The notes beneath the pieces were generated by a model that saw only the letters and a program-made list of their open reading frames with translations, was not told the DNA's origin and made no database searches. A stretch of 41,948 nucleotides of DNA, from positions 151,289,197-151,331,144 of the forward strand of contig JBOZIK010000001.1 in NCBI GenBank assembly GCA_051453625.1. The letters are read 5' to 3'. Made by a program: the position numbers and the translations under genes. The stretch's first letter is position 1. Each line of letters opens with the position of its first letter. Source of the stretch: Welwitschia mirabilis. Taxonomy: Eukaryota; Gnetophyta; Gnetopsida; Welwitschiales. This document shows positions 1-12,360 of the stretch, one piece after another.

Positions 1-1425
1 ACTCCCCTCATCATGGAAAAATAAATTTCTTTTCTTTATTTATTTCTAGTACTTCCACATGATCACTTTACTTTCTAAATTCTAGTTCTTGTTTTGATAT
101 GGTAGCTTATAAGTCCTTATTTTAAAATAATCTTTTATCTCATCCTTTATTTTTTTATAACATTAGTAGACTCGACATCGTCATTAATCATTGCTTATTT
201 GAGTGTAACTTTATAACTTTTTACATTATGTCATGCATCATTATCAAGTGCCTTTATGATTGTTGTTAAGGAAATTTATTAGGTTAGCATTTAGAGTAAT
301 AAAGCAATTTTCTTCATGTTCCTAATTGTCCATTTTTATTTTTTAAGTTATTTTGTTGGATTTTCAAAGTTATTATTCATAATTCTTTAGCATTATATTA
401 TAGACCTAATCATTTCCTAGTTTCTTATTATTTATTCATAATGTTTTTTAGATGATTGTTGTTTCTTCTTGATAGGATTTCATGATCTAATGAGTTTTAG
501 TTTTCCATGAGTTTGGGCACATTTGAGGAGTCTTTGAGCATTACTTCTTTTCATTTAGTGCATTTTCTTCTACTATCACAATGTGGTTGCTTTTTAGAAT
601 GTTTCTTCGTTTTTTCCTTGTTTGCTATCTTCTTTTTATTTTTTTCTATATTTTTTGGTTTTTTGGCTTTTTCTATCTTCATCTTCCTCTTCAAATAGCT
701 ACTTTGATTACTGTTATTCCATGCTTGTTTTTTCAATGACAGAGGGGATGACACTTCTCCTATTTTCTTGATGAAATTTAGGACATATTACTTCTTCTAT
801 TGAAAAGTGGGGTAGGACACCTCTCTAGGCATTAATCTATACTTATGATTACAAATTTTTTAATTTCTAATCTTTCATGACATAAATTTATGATGGGTTA
901 TTTAGATAACTTTTTCATGTTGCTTGAATAAATTTTTGAAGAATTCATAAAATTTATCTTGCAGGACCCAACAACACACTTATAGGCTTTTTCATAGCCA
1001 TATTTTTAGATCATCTAAAGTGTGCTATATCTACTTTTTTTCTTTGCCTTTTTGATGATACTAATGAATTTAGAAACATTATTTTCTAGAAAATATTACT
1101 ACTTAAGCCTATTACACTGGTCCATTATCGATGTTTCTATAATATACATACATAATTTTATTTCATGAGATATTAAAGTTACATTTTTTATGATTTCTAT
1201 ATGTATATAGCATTCATTAATTTAATATTAACATGCTTAAGTAGGAGGCCTAGGAAAAGTATTTAGCATTTATATCAATCATCTATTGAAGATATCATTT
1301 TCTTATATGATTTAATGGAAATTAATTTACATCCTTTCAAGTACTATTTAATCTTAGTTAAATTATCTCACAATCTAGTTGATTGCTTGCTTTATCAGGG
1401 ACTAATAAGGATAAATAGGGGGCAA
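1..1425. other. AT-rich stretch, no gene seen
   Basis: No conserved domain, RNA gene or paired repeat was recognised. Short open frames around 500-760 come from a T-rich (plus) / A-rich (minus) tract and encode low-complexity hydrophobic or Lys-rich peptides on the two strands. The stretch ends at a purine-rich run (about 1408-1425, ending in five G) that directly precedes the LTR starting at 1426. It is therefore probably the degraded 3' internal part of the element owning that LTR. Confidence 0.5.
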
Positions 1426-1570
1426 TGTTATAATGCCAATTTATGGGAATTTAATGGTTTATTTTAAATACTTTTTTAGGACATTTACACATGTTTTGAT
1501 ACGGTACTAATGACTATGGAAATCCAATAGGATGATTAGTAAAACATGTGATACTTAGCATTTGTTGTAA

Positions 1571-1716
1571 TTTCTTAGGCCTATTCTGATACTACATATG
1601 TGGAAGAAAGAATTTATGATGAAAAAGACTGACTTACCTTTAATTTCTTAGGCCTATTCTGATACTACATATGTGGAAGAAAGAATTTATGATGAAAAAG
1701 ACTGACTCACCTTTGA
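1571..1716 (+). repeat. 73-bp tandem duplication in LTR F1
   Basis: Two head-to-tail units, 1571-1643 and 1644-1716, are almost identical and differ only near their 3' ends (gacttaccttta versus gactcacctttg). The sister copy at about 4580-4650 has a single unit, so the duplication arose in this copy after the two separated. Confidence 0.85.
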
Positions 1717-1719
1717 GAT

Positions 1720-2000
1720 TGGAGAAAGAAAGACTACCTGTCATTCTCATGATAGGTAGGACAATGAGACTGCTGATATGGACAAAGGCCATAGGACTAA
1801 TAGTAGAACATGGAGCACATGGAGACATGTGACGCATGGCATCGTCCCCTGTGTCATCTCCATAACATGCAAGATGATGACAATGCTAGCATGGACAAAT
1901 GCTGTGAGGGTGATAGTAGTACATGGTGTACATGGAGGCATTTGGCACATGGTGATGTCCCCTATGTTATCCTAATAACAGGCAAAATGATAGCTATTTC
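1720..2000 (+). repeat. ~112-bp tandem units in U3 of LTR F1
   Basis: About two and a half units. Each contains a block of the type 'tcgtcccctatgtcatctccat', followed by 'gcaagatgatgacaatgct' and 'gatagtagtacatgg'. Unit starts lie near 1735, 1857 and 1967. Each unit holds the inverted pair GTCATC / GATGAC in a diverged form. Such arrays in U3 are often enhancer-like, but here that is inference. Confidence 0.65.
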
Positions 2001-2111
2001 TACATGTTTAAAAGAAATATCTTTGTAAATGGGATCAAGCAACCCATATGGGTTGTTAGGGTTTTTGTTTCCCATATTTAGGGTTTTTCTTCTATAACCT
2101 CAAATGAAAAA

Positions 2112-2211
2112 NNNNNNNNNNNNNNNNNNNNNNNNNNNNNNNNNNNNNNNNNNNNNNNNNNNNNNNNNNNNNNNNNNNNNNNNNNNNNNNNNNNNNNNNN
2201 NNNNNNNNNNN
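2112..2211. other. Assembly gap (100 N)
   Basis: Exactly 100 N, which suggests a placeholder of unknown true size. It interrupts LTR F1 just before its expected TATA box. Confidence 0.95.
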
Positions 2212-4440
2212 ATACTAGAGTTAATTGAGTGATGAAGATTACAATAAAGGTAATTATTTAGTTGGAATTATATGAGAGGGCAATGCGTTTTAAATTAGAA
2301 TATTCATTTGTTTTGTTAAAGCTAGTTTCTGACTATTACAATAAAAGGTCCTTGTGCACTTAATCTTCAAATATTCATGGCAAAGAAAGTATTTTTAGAA
2401 GGCTTGATAAATAAAGTTTACTTTTCTTATGATTGTTCTTTGAATCATGTTTAAAAAAAATAATGTCATAATAAAGATGTTTTACCATGCCATTCTTTGT
2501 ATTACAAGGCATTTCTTGTATAGTTTTTCTAGAATGATGTAACTAGTAAATATAATACCAAATGTTAGTTTGTCTTTAATTTAAATTATGTTTAATTAGA
2601 TTATAGAAAAAACCTTATAAAAGAATAAAAAAGTGATGGACAGTAACTAAAAAAGTAGTGAGAAATAAATAAATGAAGATTGTAAATAAATAAAAAGATC
2701 CTACATCTTATAAGGACATAGGGGTAAGTGAAGATATTTTAATTAAAAAATTTTATATTCTTAATTTTTGTTATATTACACATACATATGTATACATATG
2801 TAACTATATTTTATGTTTTAATAAGAAAAAATGGTGGACATTATTATTGTATTTCATGTTTTAGTAAAAATTAATGGTGGATCTTATTATTACCTACTTT
2901 TTTCCTCATAAAATTAAACTAAGAAAGAAAAATGCAATGTGCGAAAATATATAATTTAGCTTTACTTTATCCAACATAAAATAGAAATAAATTAATGATG
3001 ATATTGTTATAAATATTAAATGGAGTGTTAAATAAAAAGAAAAAAAATGAAAAAGTGGGGTGGGTGGGGGAAGAGAGATACACATTCGTGAGATTAATTT
3101 TAGATTTTATAATGAAAGGGTAATGGCAGGTCCCTTACATTTTATTACTTATAAATAGGCTTGGATTTCTATAGAGGACTTCCACCATGAGTTCCTTCCT
3201 TGATAGAGTGGTAGATGAAATATTTGCTACCATCTCTTGTATTTTTCCATGGCCATAATTTTACAAAATGTATAGAAAAGACATGATATTATTATCACTA
3301 TAGTCATGCATTGATAAGAATATTATCTTGAAGAATCCCCACCTCATGATGATAGTACTACCATCTTTCATTTTTTTTTATTTCCATTATTTTTTTTATG
3401 ATACCTATTATCTATGTATCTTTCCTTTTTTAATAGTAGAAGTCCACTTAATAATAAATTTTAATTGTCTTATATTTTTTCATCTAGTTTTCATTATGCT
3501 AATGGTATCAGCATATATTTTCTTGCTTATTTTCTTTCTTGATTTTGCATTTGCAATAGAAGGAATATGGAAACACCCTTTCTCACTTTTTTAAATTCAT
3601 AGAGAAACATTCATTTTAATATGTGAAGAGTAACAACTATTCCTCTCTTAATGGATCACATAACACACTCAGAAATATCCTTGAATAGGTTTTCATTTTT
3701 GTGGATTTCATAGTATTGTAAGATATATAGAGGTAGTACTATATCTTTATTTTCATCATCATTGTAGGCTTTTAATGTCTTCATCCCTTCCCATCTAATG
3801 TAATTATAATTATAATAGTGAAATGATGGCACTCTTATCAAATATTTAGAAAATAAATAAAAATAACTATAAATCAAAGAAATAAACATAAATGAACTTA
3901 TGCAGAAAATATATAAACATCAAAACACTTTTATAACCTTTCTTTTAAGTCCTTGTTTAGACTACTTGTGTCTTATTTCTCTTTTATGTATTTATCTTTT
4001 TCGCATGTGATTGTAATATGGTCTTCCCATTAAAAATCTAAAATAGGCTTTGATCTAATAATAAGATATTCTTATTCTTAGATGTTAAGAAAAGGTTTAT
4101 CATTCTATGCATTAGCTACATATCATATAATGAGATATCAAATATGTTACATTACCATTGCATAAAATAGAAATTAAATCTAATGATTAAAAAGTAAATG
4201 AAAGACCCTAATAAGATTCGTCTAGGTTTACTTTTTAGAGGATATTTCCTTAACATTTTTATTACAAAACACACTGCGCATGCACCTAAAATTACAGCTT
4301 TCATAATCATAACCACAGAAAAGAATATTTTTAATATGGAGGGATGAATTTCTATAGAAGAATAGAAGTAGTAAGAATGTTTTCAAAGGAGATTAACCTT
4401 ACATCACTAACTATATCTAACTAAGATAATGAGTAGGAAC
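2212..4440. other. AT-rich interval between the two F LTR copies, no gene
   Basis: No gag, pol or other domain was recognised on either strand. If F1 and F2 were the two LTRs of one element, this would be a small non-coding interior, as in non-autonomous elements. However, both copies appear to be preceded by a purine-rich tract, so they may instead be two separate 3'-type copies. A short perfect palindrome (ACATATGTATACATATGT) lies near 2785. A possible promoter near 3150 is listed separately. Confidence 0.4.
3057..3157 (+). promoter_or_regulatory. Possible LTR-type promoter: G-rich tract plus TATA box
   Basis: A G-rich tract (GGGG-T-GGG-T-GGGGG, 3057-3070) is followed about 80 bp later by TATAAATAGG (3150-3159), like a plant LTR core promoter. 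The downstream sequence has no recognisable reading frame and no second copy was found in the window, so function is unproven. Confidence 0.25.
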
Positions 4441-4659
4441 TATGATGCTAATTTATAGGAATTTAATGGTGCATTTTGAGTACTTTTGTAGGACATCCAC
4501 ATAGGTTTTGATGCAATACTAATAACTATGAAGATCTGACAAGATGATTAGTAAAACATGTTATCTTTAGCATTTTTAGCAATTTTTTAGGTCTATTTTG
4601 ACATTGCATATTTGGAAGAAATACTTCATGATGCAAACGACCAACTTACCTTTGATATT

Positions 4660-4935
4660 GGAGAAAAGAAAGACCACCATCCCCTATGTCATTTCCATGA
4701 TAGGCAAGACGATAACACTACTAACATGGATAGAAGTTATGGGCTTGATAGTAGTACATGAAGGAAATGGAGACATGTGATACATGGAGTCGTCCCCTAT
4801 GTCATCTCCATGAAAGACAAGAAGATGACACTGCTAATATGAAAAGAAGCTGCAAAGCTGATAGTAGTACATGAAGACATGTGTCACATGATGATGTCCC
4901 TCATGTCATCCCAATGACAAGGGGGACGACAACTG
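4660..4935 (+). repeat. ~112-bp tandem units in U3 of LTR F2
   Basis: Same array as in F1. Blocks of the form 'tcccctatgtcatttccat...gataggcaagacgataac' recur near 4677, 4790 and 4893. The last unit is partial and ends at 'gggggacgacaactg'. The same phrase recurs on the minus strand near 40165-40215. Confidence 0.65.
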
Positions 4936-5050
4936 TTTTTGCATGTTCAAAAGAAATATCTTTGTAAATAAAGTCAAGAAACCCAATGGGTTTTTAGGAT
5001 TTTTGTTTTCCACCTCTAAGGTTTTACTTCTAAAACATTAAATGCAAAAC

Positions 5051-5058
5051 TATAAATA
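5051..5058 (+). promoter_or_regulatory. TATA box of LTR F2
   Basis: TATAAATA followed by a pyrimidine-rich CCCTTTCTCTCC tract, a typical plant LTR core promoter. The minus-strand copies of the family have the same octamer at 39801-39808 and 41251-41258. Confidence 0.6.
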
Positions 5059-5700
5059 CCCTTTCTCTCCTTTATTTCTAATTCATATTTTTTATCTGAT
5101 ACTTGTAAGAGAGGATTGAAGGGTAAGAGGTTCATCCAAAGCTAAAGAAAGGAGTTTCCTTGGTGTTAGGCTAAGTCTCTTCCATTGAGATGCTATTATT
5201 CTATTTGTAACTAGATGTTATGTTTTGAATACTTTTTAAATTGATACAATTTCTCTTTTCATTCCAATTTTGTGAATGTCCCTTATGATTTACACTGATC
5301 ATAGTTATTTGTGACAACTATATGATTTATCTAAATAATAAGGACAATCTTTATAAAATTTGATCTTGGTTATTAGGAGATTTTCATTAGATTTTCATTT
5401 CATTTCATATTGTGTTTCATATTTTACTTGGATAGATCTCATAGTTTATATAGATTAAGAATTATTAAATAGTCTTGTTAATTGATATAAGTTATAAAGA
5501 AGCTAGTTCTTATAACAGAAGGATTGGGATCTAAGCAGAATTCATTTTCATCTTCATTCACTATATTCCATATTCATTCATGATGCATTGCATTTACTTT
5601 ATTATTTACTTTTAGTTATTAAAAGATAAAGGACTAAAATACCTTTGGAAATCAATTCTCTAACTATAAGCCTAGTGCCTTTGTTAGGATTATGACATTT

Positions 5701-6049
5701 AAGGGAACTCCCATCTATACTAGTGTGTGTTTTTTTGCAAGTTTCTTGATTTATAGATTTATCTAAAGGACTTTAAGATTGCATAAATTCATAATGCAAC
5801 ATAGGTTTTGTAATATCTTTCTTATTTTAGTATCTCAAAGGATAAGTAGTCAGCTTTCCTCCTCAATTTAATGATGATAGTTAGAAATTTTGAAAGATAA
5901 GAATATTAGAGTTAATTAAAGCCATGAGTTTTAATTATTAAAAATTTATTGAATGGATTGTAAATACTCTAATAAGAAGAGAATAATTAATGATATAGAT
6001 TCACTATTTAAAATGATAAGAATCAATGGTTAGATATGGAGAATAACAA
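5701..6049. other. Short AT-rich leader, nothing identified
   Basis: Lies between LTR F2 and the gag remnant. No primer-binding site matching initiator tRNA-Met was found. Weak gag N-terminal coding may extend into the last 100 bp, but stop codons make this unclear. Confidence 0.3.
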
Positions 6050-7565
6050 TTTCATGTTAAGAAAGCTATGAATGCACTATGTTCTAGATTGAATCTAAAT
6101 GAGTATATAAAGATGAGAAACTTTAATATAGATAAGAAAATTTGGGACTACGTTTAGCTTATATATGAGGGAACTAATTAAATTAAAAAGAGAAATAAAC
6201 AAATTATCATAACCTAATTTAAGCAAATTAGAATGCAAGATGAGGAGATCTTCTTCATTCTTAATAATACAATAATAGATATTATGAATTTTTTATGATG
6301 ACTCTATGTCAAACTCGTATCTACTAAAAATAATCTTGAGATCACTCCCAAATGAATATGAAATTAGGTACTTTCAATACAATATATAAATAACCTTGAA
6401 AACATCACGTAAGAGGAATTGATAAGTGATATTCTCACATTTGAATTAAGGGAATCGCATAAGATTAATAAAGGTAAAATTATGACTCTTAACAAAAATC
6501 ACATTTGAATTTTAAAGGTGACTCATCTAGTTCTTCTTATTTATTAGCTTATAACTCATCTTTTAATGAATAAGTTTCTTTATTTATTAGAAAATATAAT
6601 AGAATGCTTATGGTTAGGAAGAAGATAAGCAAAAAGAAACTTCCATTCAAATCCAAATATAAAATAAAAGAGGTATGTAATGGCTTTGGACTTAGTATAG
6701 TAGATTTCACAATTAACAAAAGGAAGAAAGGAACTTAAAAAATGAAGAAGAAATTTCATTTTTCTACATAAAATAGTGATAGTGGTTAAGACCAAGATGA
6801 AGTTTTCCATGATAATAGGTTATCATTAATGGAGTTTACTTATAATTATGTTTCTTTTATATCTTTATTATAAGATGACTTTGATTTAACTAATATTTAT
6901 GAGTATAACTTAAAGAGTACTCTAGGTATTTCAAGATATAGGTGTGAAGATTGAAATATCAATAGTTATGATAATAAGGGTTCATTTAAATTATGTTGAA
7001 AAGTAGAAGAAGAAGAAGAGAATTATAATTTACTTGGGCAGATGCATGAAGAATTAAACCATAAAAGTAGGAATATTTCTAAAAATGTGCTTCTTAAGAA
7101 AAACGTTGACAAACTTGAAGAGGAAAAGAATGCAATATTGAGTCAACTAAACTAGGTAGGAAAGAAGGTTATGCACATGATTACATGCCTTAAGAAATAT
7201 ATTTGCAACATTCAATGGCTTATGTAAGTAAAAGAAGAATAATCTAATTTTCTAGTAAATAAAACTAGTAAATTTTATAACATTATCTTAAGGTTTCCTA
7301 TAGGTAATGTATTACTTGATAAGATGCTTCTAAGGCAATGGAAATTCCCTAATCAAAGTGGCTTGGAATATATATCTTACCTTGCTTTACTTTTTATACT
7401 ATTATTTCATAATAAACCATTTTTACTCTTTATGGTAAACTAAATATTATTAAGATATCTAAATTAGATGATGTTTAATCCTACTCTTTTCTTCTTAAGT
7501 TTAATACCAAAAAAAAAAAAGTTTGTTATGGATTTAATCATGACAAATTAATTTGTAGACATAGT
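6050..7565 (+). pseudogene. Ty1/copia gag pseudogene (element G)
   Basis: Degenerate nucleocapsid/capsid gene of a copia-type retrotransposon, the protein that would package element RNA into virus-like particles. In order it shows an N-terminal block (about 6062-6170: KAMNALCSRLNLNEY, then IWDYV, then YEGTN). Next is the UBN2-type core (about 6330-6470: SLPNEYEIRY, then EELISDILTFEL), and a coiled-coil-like block (about 7040-7155: MHEELNHKSRN, KLEEEKNAILSQLN). The C-terminal signature GNVLLDKMLLRQ...NQSGLEY follows at 7303-7374, then a damaged zinc knuckle (about 7519-7560) that keeps C, H and the last C. Domain order matches gag of the SIRE/Maximus-like copia lineage as I know it; clade assignment is inference. 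Many stops and frameshifts make it non-functional. No protease, integrase or reverse transcriptase follows. Confidence 0.65.
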
Positions 7566-10500
7566 AATCAATTAACAAAGTTTGATAATATTTAAGATTT
7601 TTAATTTATTTATAGAATATTAAATTTTAATTTCATATGGTGTAATGGTAACGATTTAAATATCTTTCTATAATATCTATTTAGAATAAATCCCTTACAA
7701 AGAAAAACTCATTAATATTTGCATTAAATCTCTTATCTAATATATATTCATTACAATTTGTAAATCCTAAAGATATGAACTTTTTTATTATATCATATTC
7801 TTTGATTGATGTTGGAAAAGAAAGTCTCATTTATCTTCTAATCTTTCTTTATCTTTAAGATTATTTTCTTTAATAAATCTCTTATCTTATGTGAGTAATT
7901 GAAAATTTTTTAGATTTCTTTAAAATATATGTTCAATCTAAAGTATTAACTATCCCTATTTAAATGAGCAATACCTTATTATTTTTACTTTTTTTAACAT
8001 ATTTTGACTAAGTATGGGGCTTGAATTTTCTATAAAATCTTATACTTTAGATTGAAATCTACCATGAATATCTTATTATAACTTAGTAGCACCTATAATA
8101 AAGAAATAAATAAATGTTTATTTGACGTGTATTTTGGTGTATATACTTTAGTTTGGTTAATTCTTTACTATTGTTATTATTATCATAGTTAGTTATTTTT
8201 AGATTAAGTAAATTTTGTATACGTTTCATTATCCACCTCCTCCTTTAGTAAAACTACTCTTAATTAGCATTACATGCTTAATTCCTTATGATTAGAGGTA
8301 ACATATATACTATTATGAATTTATTATGATATATCTATATAGAAAATTAGAATAGAATTATGAGAAAATACACTTAATATGCATCATAGAGAATATGAAA
8401 AATAACATGAGGAGTGGTATAAAAATTCATTCATCTCTAGATATATCCTTATCAAATAAATTAGAGATATTTACTCCCTCTAATTATCTAGAGAAATAAT
8501 TAGATGATAAGAAGAAAGAGGACAGTGAGTATAATGATTTACACTCATCTATTCTAAATCCAACCTAATTACAAGTAATGATTACATATCAGTGTTTATC
8601 GGATATAAATTTACCTTACCTTTGAAGAATACTATGCTTTATCACAAGTTGTCTCATACCATGTTATTCATAGAGCCCCTAATGTGGTGGAAAGGTAATT
8701 ATGTTGAGTAAGTTTAATATTGAGTATAATTAATTTCTTTTATACTTTTCTTATATTTAATCATTAGATGGATGGTATTTATGACTTCTAACTTCTACTT
8801 TTATAATACTACCTTTTTGATACACCTCTATTATTATGATTAATGATAAAGAAGGATAAAATATGGTATTACTTTGACATGATGATAGAATGATATTTTT
8901 ATAAATTATGTTGCTTTCATATAATATTGCTATTTTTACATGATGTTATGTTACTTATGTAGGTGATGTGGTGATATAATTATATGATTCTCAGTTGCAA
9001 GATTATTTTTTTAAAGTTAGTTTCATCCATGTTCATTGTTAGAATAATATTCATAAGTGACATATTTCTAATAATGGTATAGTAAATAGCTATATGTAAT
9101 TTGTTTTTCACTTTAATTCTCACATTTATCTAATATTCATTGTGCTTATGTTTTTAGTTAATGCTAAAGGTCTACCTATAGTGTAGAACAAATACATTAT
9201 ATTCCTCAAGATTATAGATTTGTCATTTTATGTATTTTTCTTAACATACACTTACCTTAGCAACAGATGATAATGTTGAACTACAAAATCAAGATGATAT
9301 TATTTAAGATAGTTCTCATATTGAAGTTATTATCTTATGCCATTAATTGATTATGCCATGTGTTCCATGTATTAAACATATTATGTTCTTAACTATGTAT
9401 CTTAACTAAATTACTATTTCTTATAAAAGTTTAGGTTCAAAAGAATACTGATAGTAAACTTTCTTATCATCAATGGTAAAGGGGTAGATAATCACATTTT
9501 TAAATTATTAATTAATTAAAAACCAAATTATGATCAAGAAAAGTCAAATTTTTTCTTTTTTTTTTTTTTGATAAGATAACCATGAATTTTAGGCCTATAA
9601 CATGAAAGAAATTTAATCAAATGAAGTTAGTAATTAGCCAAAGAGAAGTTGCAAAGTTAAAAGTAAAATTCACCATTAGGTAATGAGTAGAAGTAGATAA
9701 ATGACCAACTACTTTTAAAACAATTTCTGATTTATTGAAGTTGTAATAAAGGGATTAATTAGTGAAGAACAAGGGTTAACCTTTTAACCAATTAGTTGAA
9801 TCTAAATAAGAATTCAACCATTTATTATTTAAAAACTAAAAGGTAGTAACTATAAGTAACCATTAAAAGTAAAATTTAATCATTTCTTTAGTTATTGAAA
9901 GAATAAATAAATTTTATAGCTATCTGATCACTAATGAATCTCATCATTATTGCATGTCATAATTACTTATGAATTTAAATTCTCTTATACAGTTTGGAAA
10001 TAACACTCTCCTTTTCTTATCAGTTCTATCCTTTCATTGTCTTTTAGTTTTTATCATTATCATCAAGATTCTATATTTTAAGCATCATTACAATGTGTTT
10101 TTAAGACTAAGGATTATTGTAAAATCTTACTATGTTAATTGAAAACTATCATAAATAGATATTTAAGTGTATAGATATAGTGATTAATAAATAGAAAATA
10201 GATTTTTTTAACATATCTTAGATTATTACATTTACTTATTATAATTTTAATTCTTATATAATTTATATTTTACTCAAATTTATAATCATATAATTAATTA
10301 AAATTATTTATATTTCATATAAGTAAAATATATTTTTTTTTTTTTGGTAATATGCATCCCTCTCGTGTAGGAAGTACTCTCTTAATTCTTATGATGATGA
10401 TGTGAGTGGTATATATAATCTTAAAAAAAGCTTAGATATAATGATATATACCCTAAAAAAAAATATTCTAATATCTTAATGAATCATTATACAAACTATT

Positions 10501-11826
10501 AGAAGTGATTATTTTATTAGGACTAATCTTTTATTAATATAAATATCATTCTTAAATTTTCATAATGTTTTACTAATCAAGTGAATCTCACCATCAATTT
10601 AGCTAAAAAATTAATATTTCATGTATAATTTATTTAAGAACATATACTTTATTGTATTTATATAACTTTCAAAATATATAACAATTCACTATGGGATTGA
10701 TTTAATTTCATTGTTTCATATTATAAATAATAAATTTTAATATATATTATTAATGGTAAAATAAAAATAGTTAAGATAAATATTACTATTGTGTATTTTT
10801 ATTGAAGTGTTATAACCTTTGATATCATGACACAAACATTCATGCTTCTTGTAATTAGTATGTATAGTAAAGGATAATGATTTTGAAATATATTATATAT
10901 GTTCTTTCCTTTAAATATTTCGTATCTAAAGCTTTTAATAGAATATTTGATTTATTACTTTCTTTCATTAGTTAGAATTTGATGAACTTTTAAAGATTTT
11001 GGTTTATAATTATTTTAGCTACTATGTAGGAGCTTAGACTTTTTACCTATCTTGAAGAGATCTAAATCTATGGTATAACATTACATACCTCTTGAATTCT
11101 CCTATGGACTCTATCCCCCCTAATACGTCCTTATGTTAATTTCAATAGCTTAAGAATGAAAGTCAAATTTAAGAAGTTTTAAAAGGATTTAGATTCCTAT
11201 ATTTTAGTATTCATCTAACTATGTTCAATATTAATTAATTAATACTTTATCTTTTTTTAATGCTAAAATATAGTTTGAATTAATTAGAGATACATTTTTC
11301 CATGTTTGTAACTTTTTACTTTCATACCTCCCTTTTAAAAGAACTAAATAGATAACTTTAAGAGTGACTTATAAGAGAGGTAGGGGAAGTCCTTTATCAT
11401 ATGCATGAAAATTAATCATTAAGAATTTATTAATATTAGATGTTCTTATGTTAAGACGAATGAGTCATAGTTGTGAGATTTTCCTTTATACTAATTTTTA
11501 GTTTAATATTTTTAGTAAATTATGAAATACTTCAATGCCTCTAAGGATTCAATTATTTCTTCGGTTTTCTCCCCATAGTAAGTTATTTTTATGTCTTATT
11601 ATTCACATTTAAAGATAATGAATTTTTTACATACATTTCAATGTTTTATGGTTTTAAAAAATAGTTGAAATTTACCTTATAATATGATTAATTAATATGT
11701 TAATTTACATTAATTAATTATAAGTAAAGCAGTGATTGTCTGATTCTACATAAATATGGTAATTATATAGTCTTTAAAGTTGATTAATTTTTGAACTAAG
11801 ATATTTTTACAATATCATTCATTAGT
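7566..11826. other. AT-rich DNA without recognisable genes
   Basis: More than 4 kb with dense stops in all frames. Long homopolymers occur at 9550-9570 (T) and 10330-10347 (T). No coding motif, LTR pair or primer-binding site was found. It may contain old remnants of elements G or D, but I cannot demonstrate that. The right edge is the proposed target duplication of element A. Confidence 0.45.
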
Positions 11827-12072
11827 ATTTTTGTCATGTCCAAATTTTTAAATTCCNNNNNNNNNNCCAATGACTTAGCATAAATTTTAATTAAAATAAA
11901 TTTTTTTGTTACATGACCCATGAGCTAATTTAATTATTATATTTCTTTTCTCTTATCATTGAGATATAACTATATTATGGAAGCTTTTATGTTGTAATTA
12001 TTAATTTAAGTTCTTTTATTTTGTAATAGATATAGTATTATTTTTTAAATCATTGGTAATCTAATTATGATC

Positions 12073-12149
12073 TTTAGTGGTGGTTAAATTAGTGATTACA
12101 TTAGTGGTCAAATTAGCAGCTAAATTAGTGGCTAAGTTAGTGGTTAAAT
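12073..12149 (+). repeat. Short tandem TTAGTGGYTAAA array in LTR A
   Basis: About six imperfect copies of a 12-base unit of the form 'ttagtggctaaa'. The 3' LTR retains a shorter, more diverged version near 26655-26725. Confidence 0.7.
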
Positions 12150-12360
12150 CGATAACATTTTCTTTATATAGTTATTGCAATTTTCTTTATTAAACATTAA
12201 AAATATTTTTATGTGGTTTTTGGAAATTACTTGTTAAGTGGATCATTTTAATTCATTATTATAATAATTATAAATAGCAGCATATTAAGTATTTTTATTT
12301 ATTATTATAAAATATTATGCACCCAGTGGCCTGGTAAGGTAATGATTAGGGATTACAAAA

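Larger units (their letters stand above)
1426..2111 (+). mobile_element. LTR copy F1 (truncated by assembly gap)
   Basis: This begins TGTTATAATGCC just after a polypurine-like run ending GGGGG, the arrangement expected at the start of a 3' LTR. It aligns along its length with the copy at 4441, for example the shared TTTATAGGAATTTAATGG-type start, the shared GATGATTAGTAAAACATG block and the shared 'aacccatatgggtt' region near 2040. It stops in the N gap at 2112, so the TATA box and downstream part present in the second copy are missing. It carries a private 73-bp duplication and the family's ~112-bp tandem units. The superfamily is unknown because no coding region can be tied to it. Confidence 0.7.
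4441..5700 (+). mobile_element. LTR copy F2
   Basis: Second copy of the family F LTR, homologous to 1426-2111 and continuing past the point where that copy hits the gap. It contains the ~112-bp tandem units and a TATAAATA box at 5051-5058. The downstream block 'tttccttggtgttaggctaag' (about 5156) also occurs, diverged and in reverse, in the LTRs at 39500-41531. The 3' boundary is uncertain. I set it near 5700 because a 'gcctttgttaggatt' block (about 5675) has a counterpart at the far end of the minus-strand copy (39507-39521). The copia gag remnant at 6050 lies downstream, but I cannot show it belongs to this LTR because no primer-binding site was found between them. Confidence 0.6.

Noticed and set aside
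551-754. Lys-rich 67-residue frame on the minus strand, with a hydrophobic frame opposite
   Set aside because: It arises from an A/T-rich low-complexity tract. There is no domain, no start context and no homologous copy in the window.
1778-2028. Overlapping frames rich in His, Met and Trp on both strands at 1747-2028
   Set aside because: They reflect the ~112-bp tandem repeat of the LTR read in different frames. Periodic peptides from a non-coding repeat are not evidence of a protein.
3328-3594. Hydrophobic 88-residue frame resembling a membrane protein
   Set aside because: T-rich codons (Phe, Leu, Ile) produce hydrophobic peptides by chance. Nothing else supports a gene.
7634-7655. tRNA-like 'atatggtgtaatggtaacga' resembling a tRNA-Gln D-arm
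   Set aside because: No box B, no anticodon arm and no acceptor stem downstream. It is probably a chance match.
11110-11122. C-run 'tatcccccctaata', a possible minus-strand polypurine tract
   Set aside because: No LTR start of any family seen here follows on the minus strand, and there is no partner LTR.
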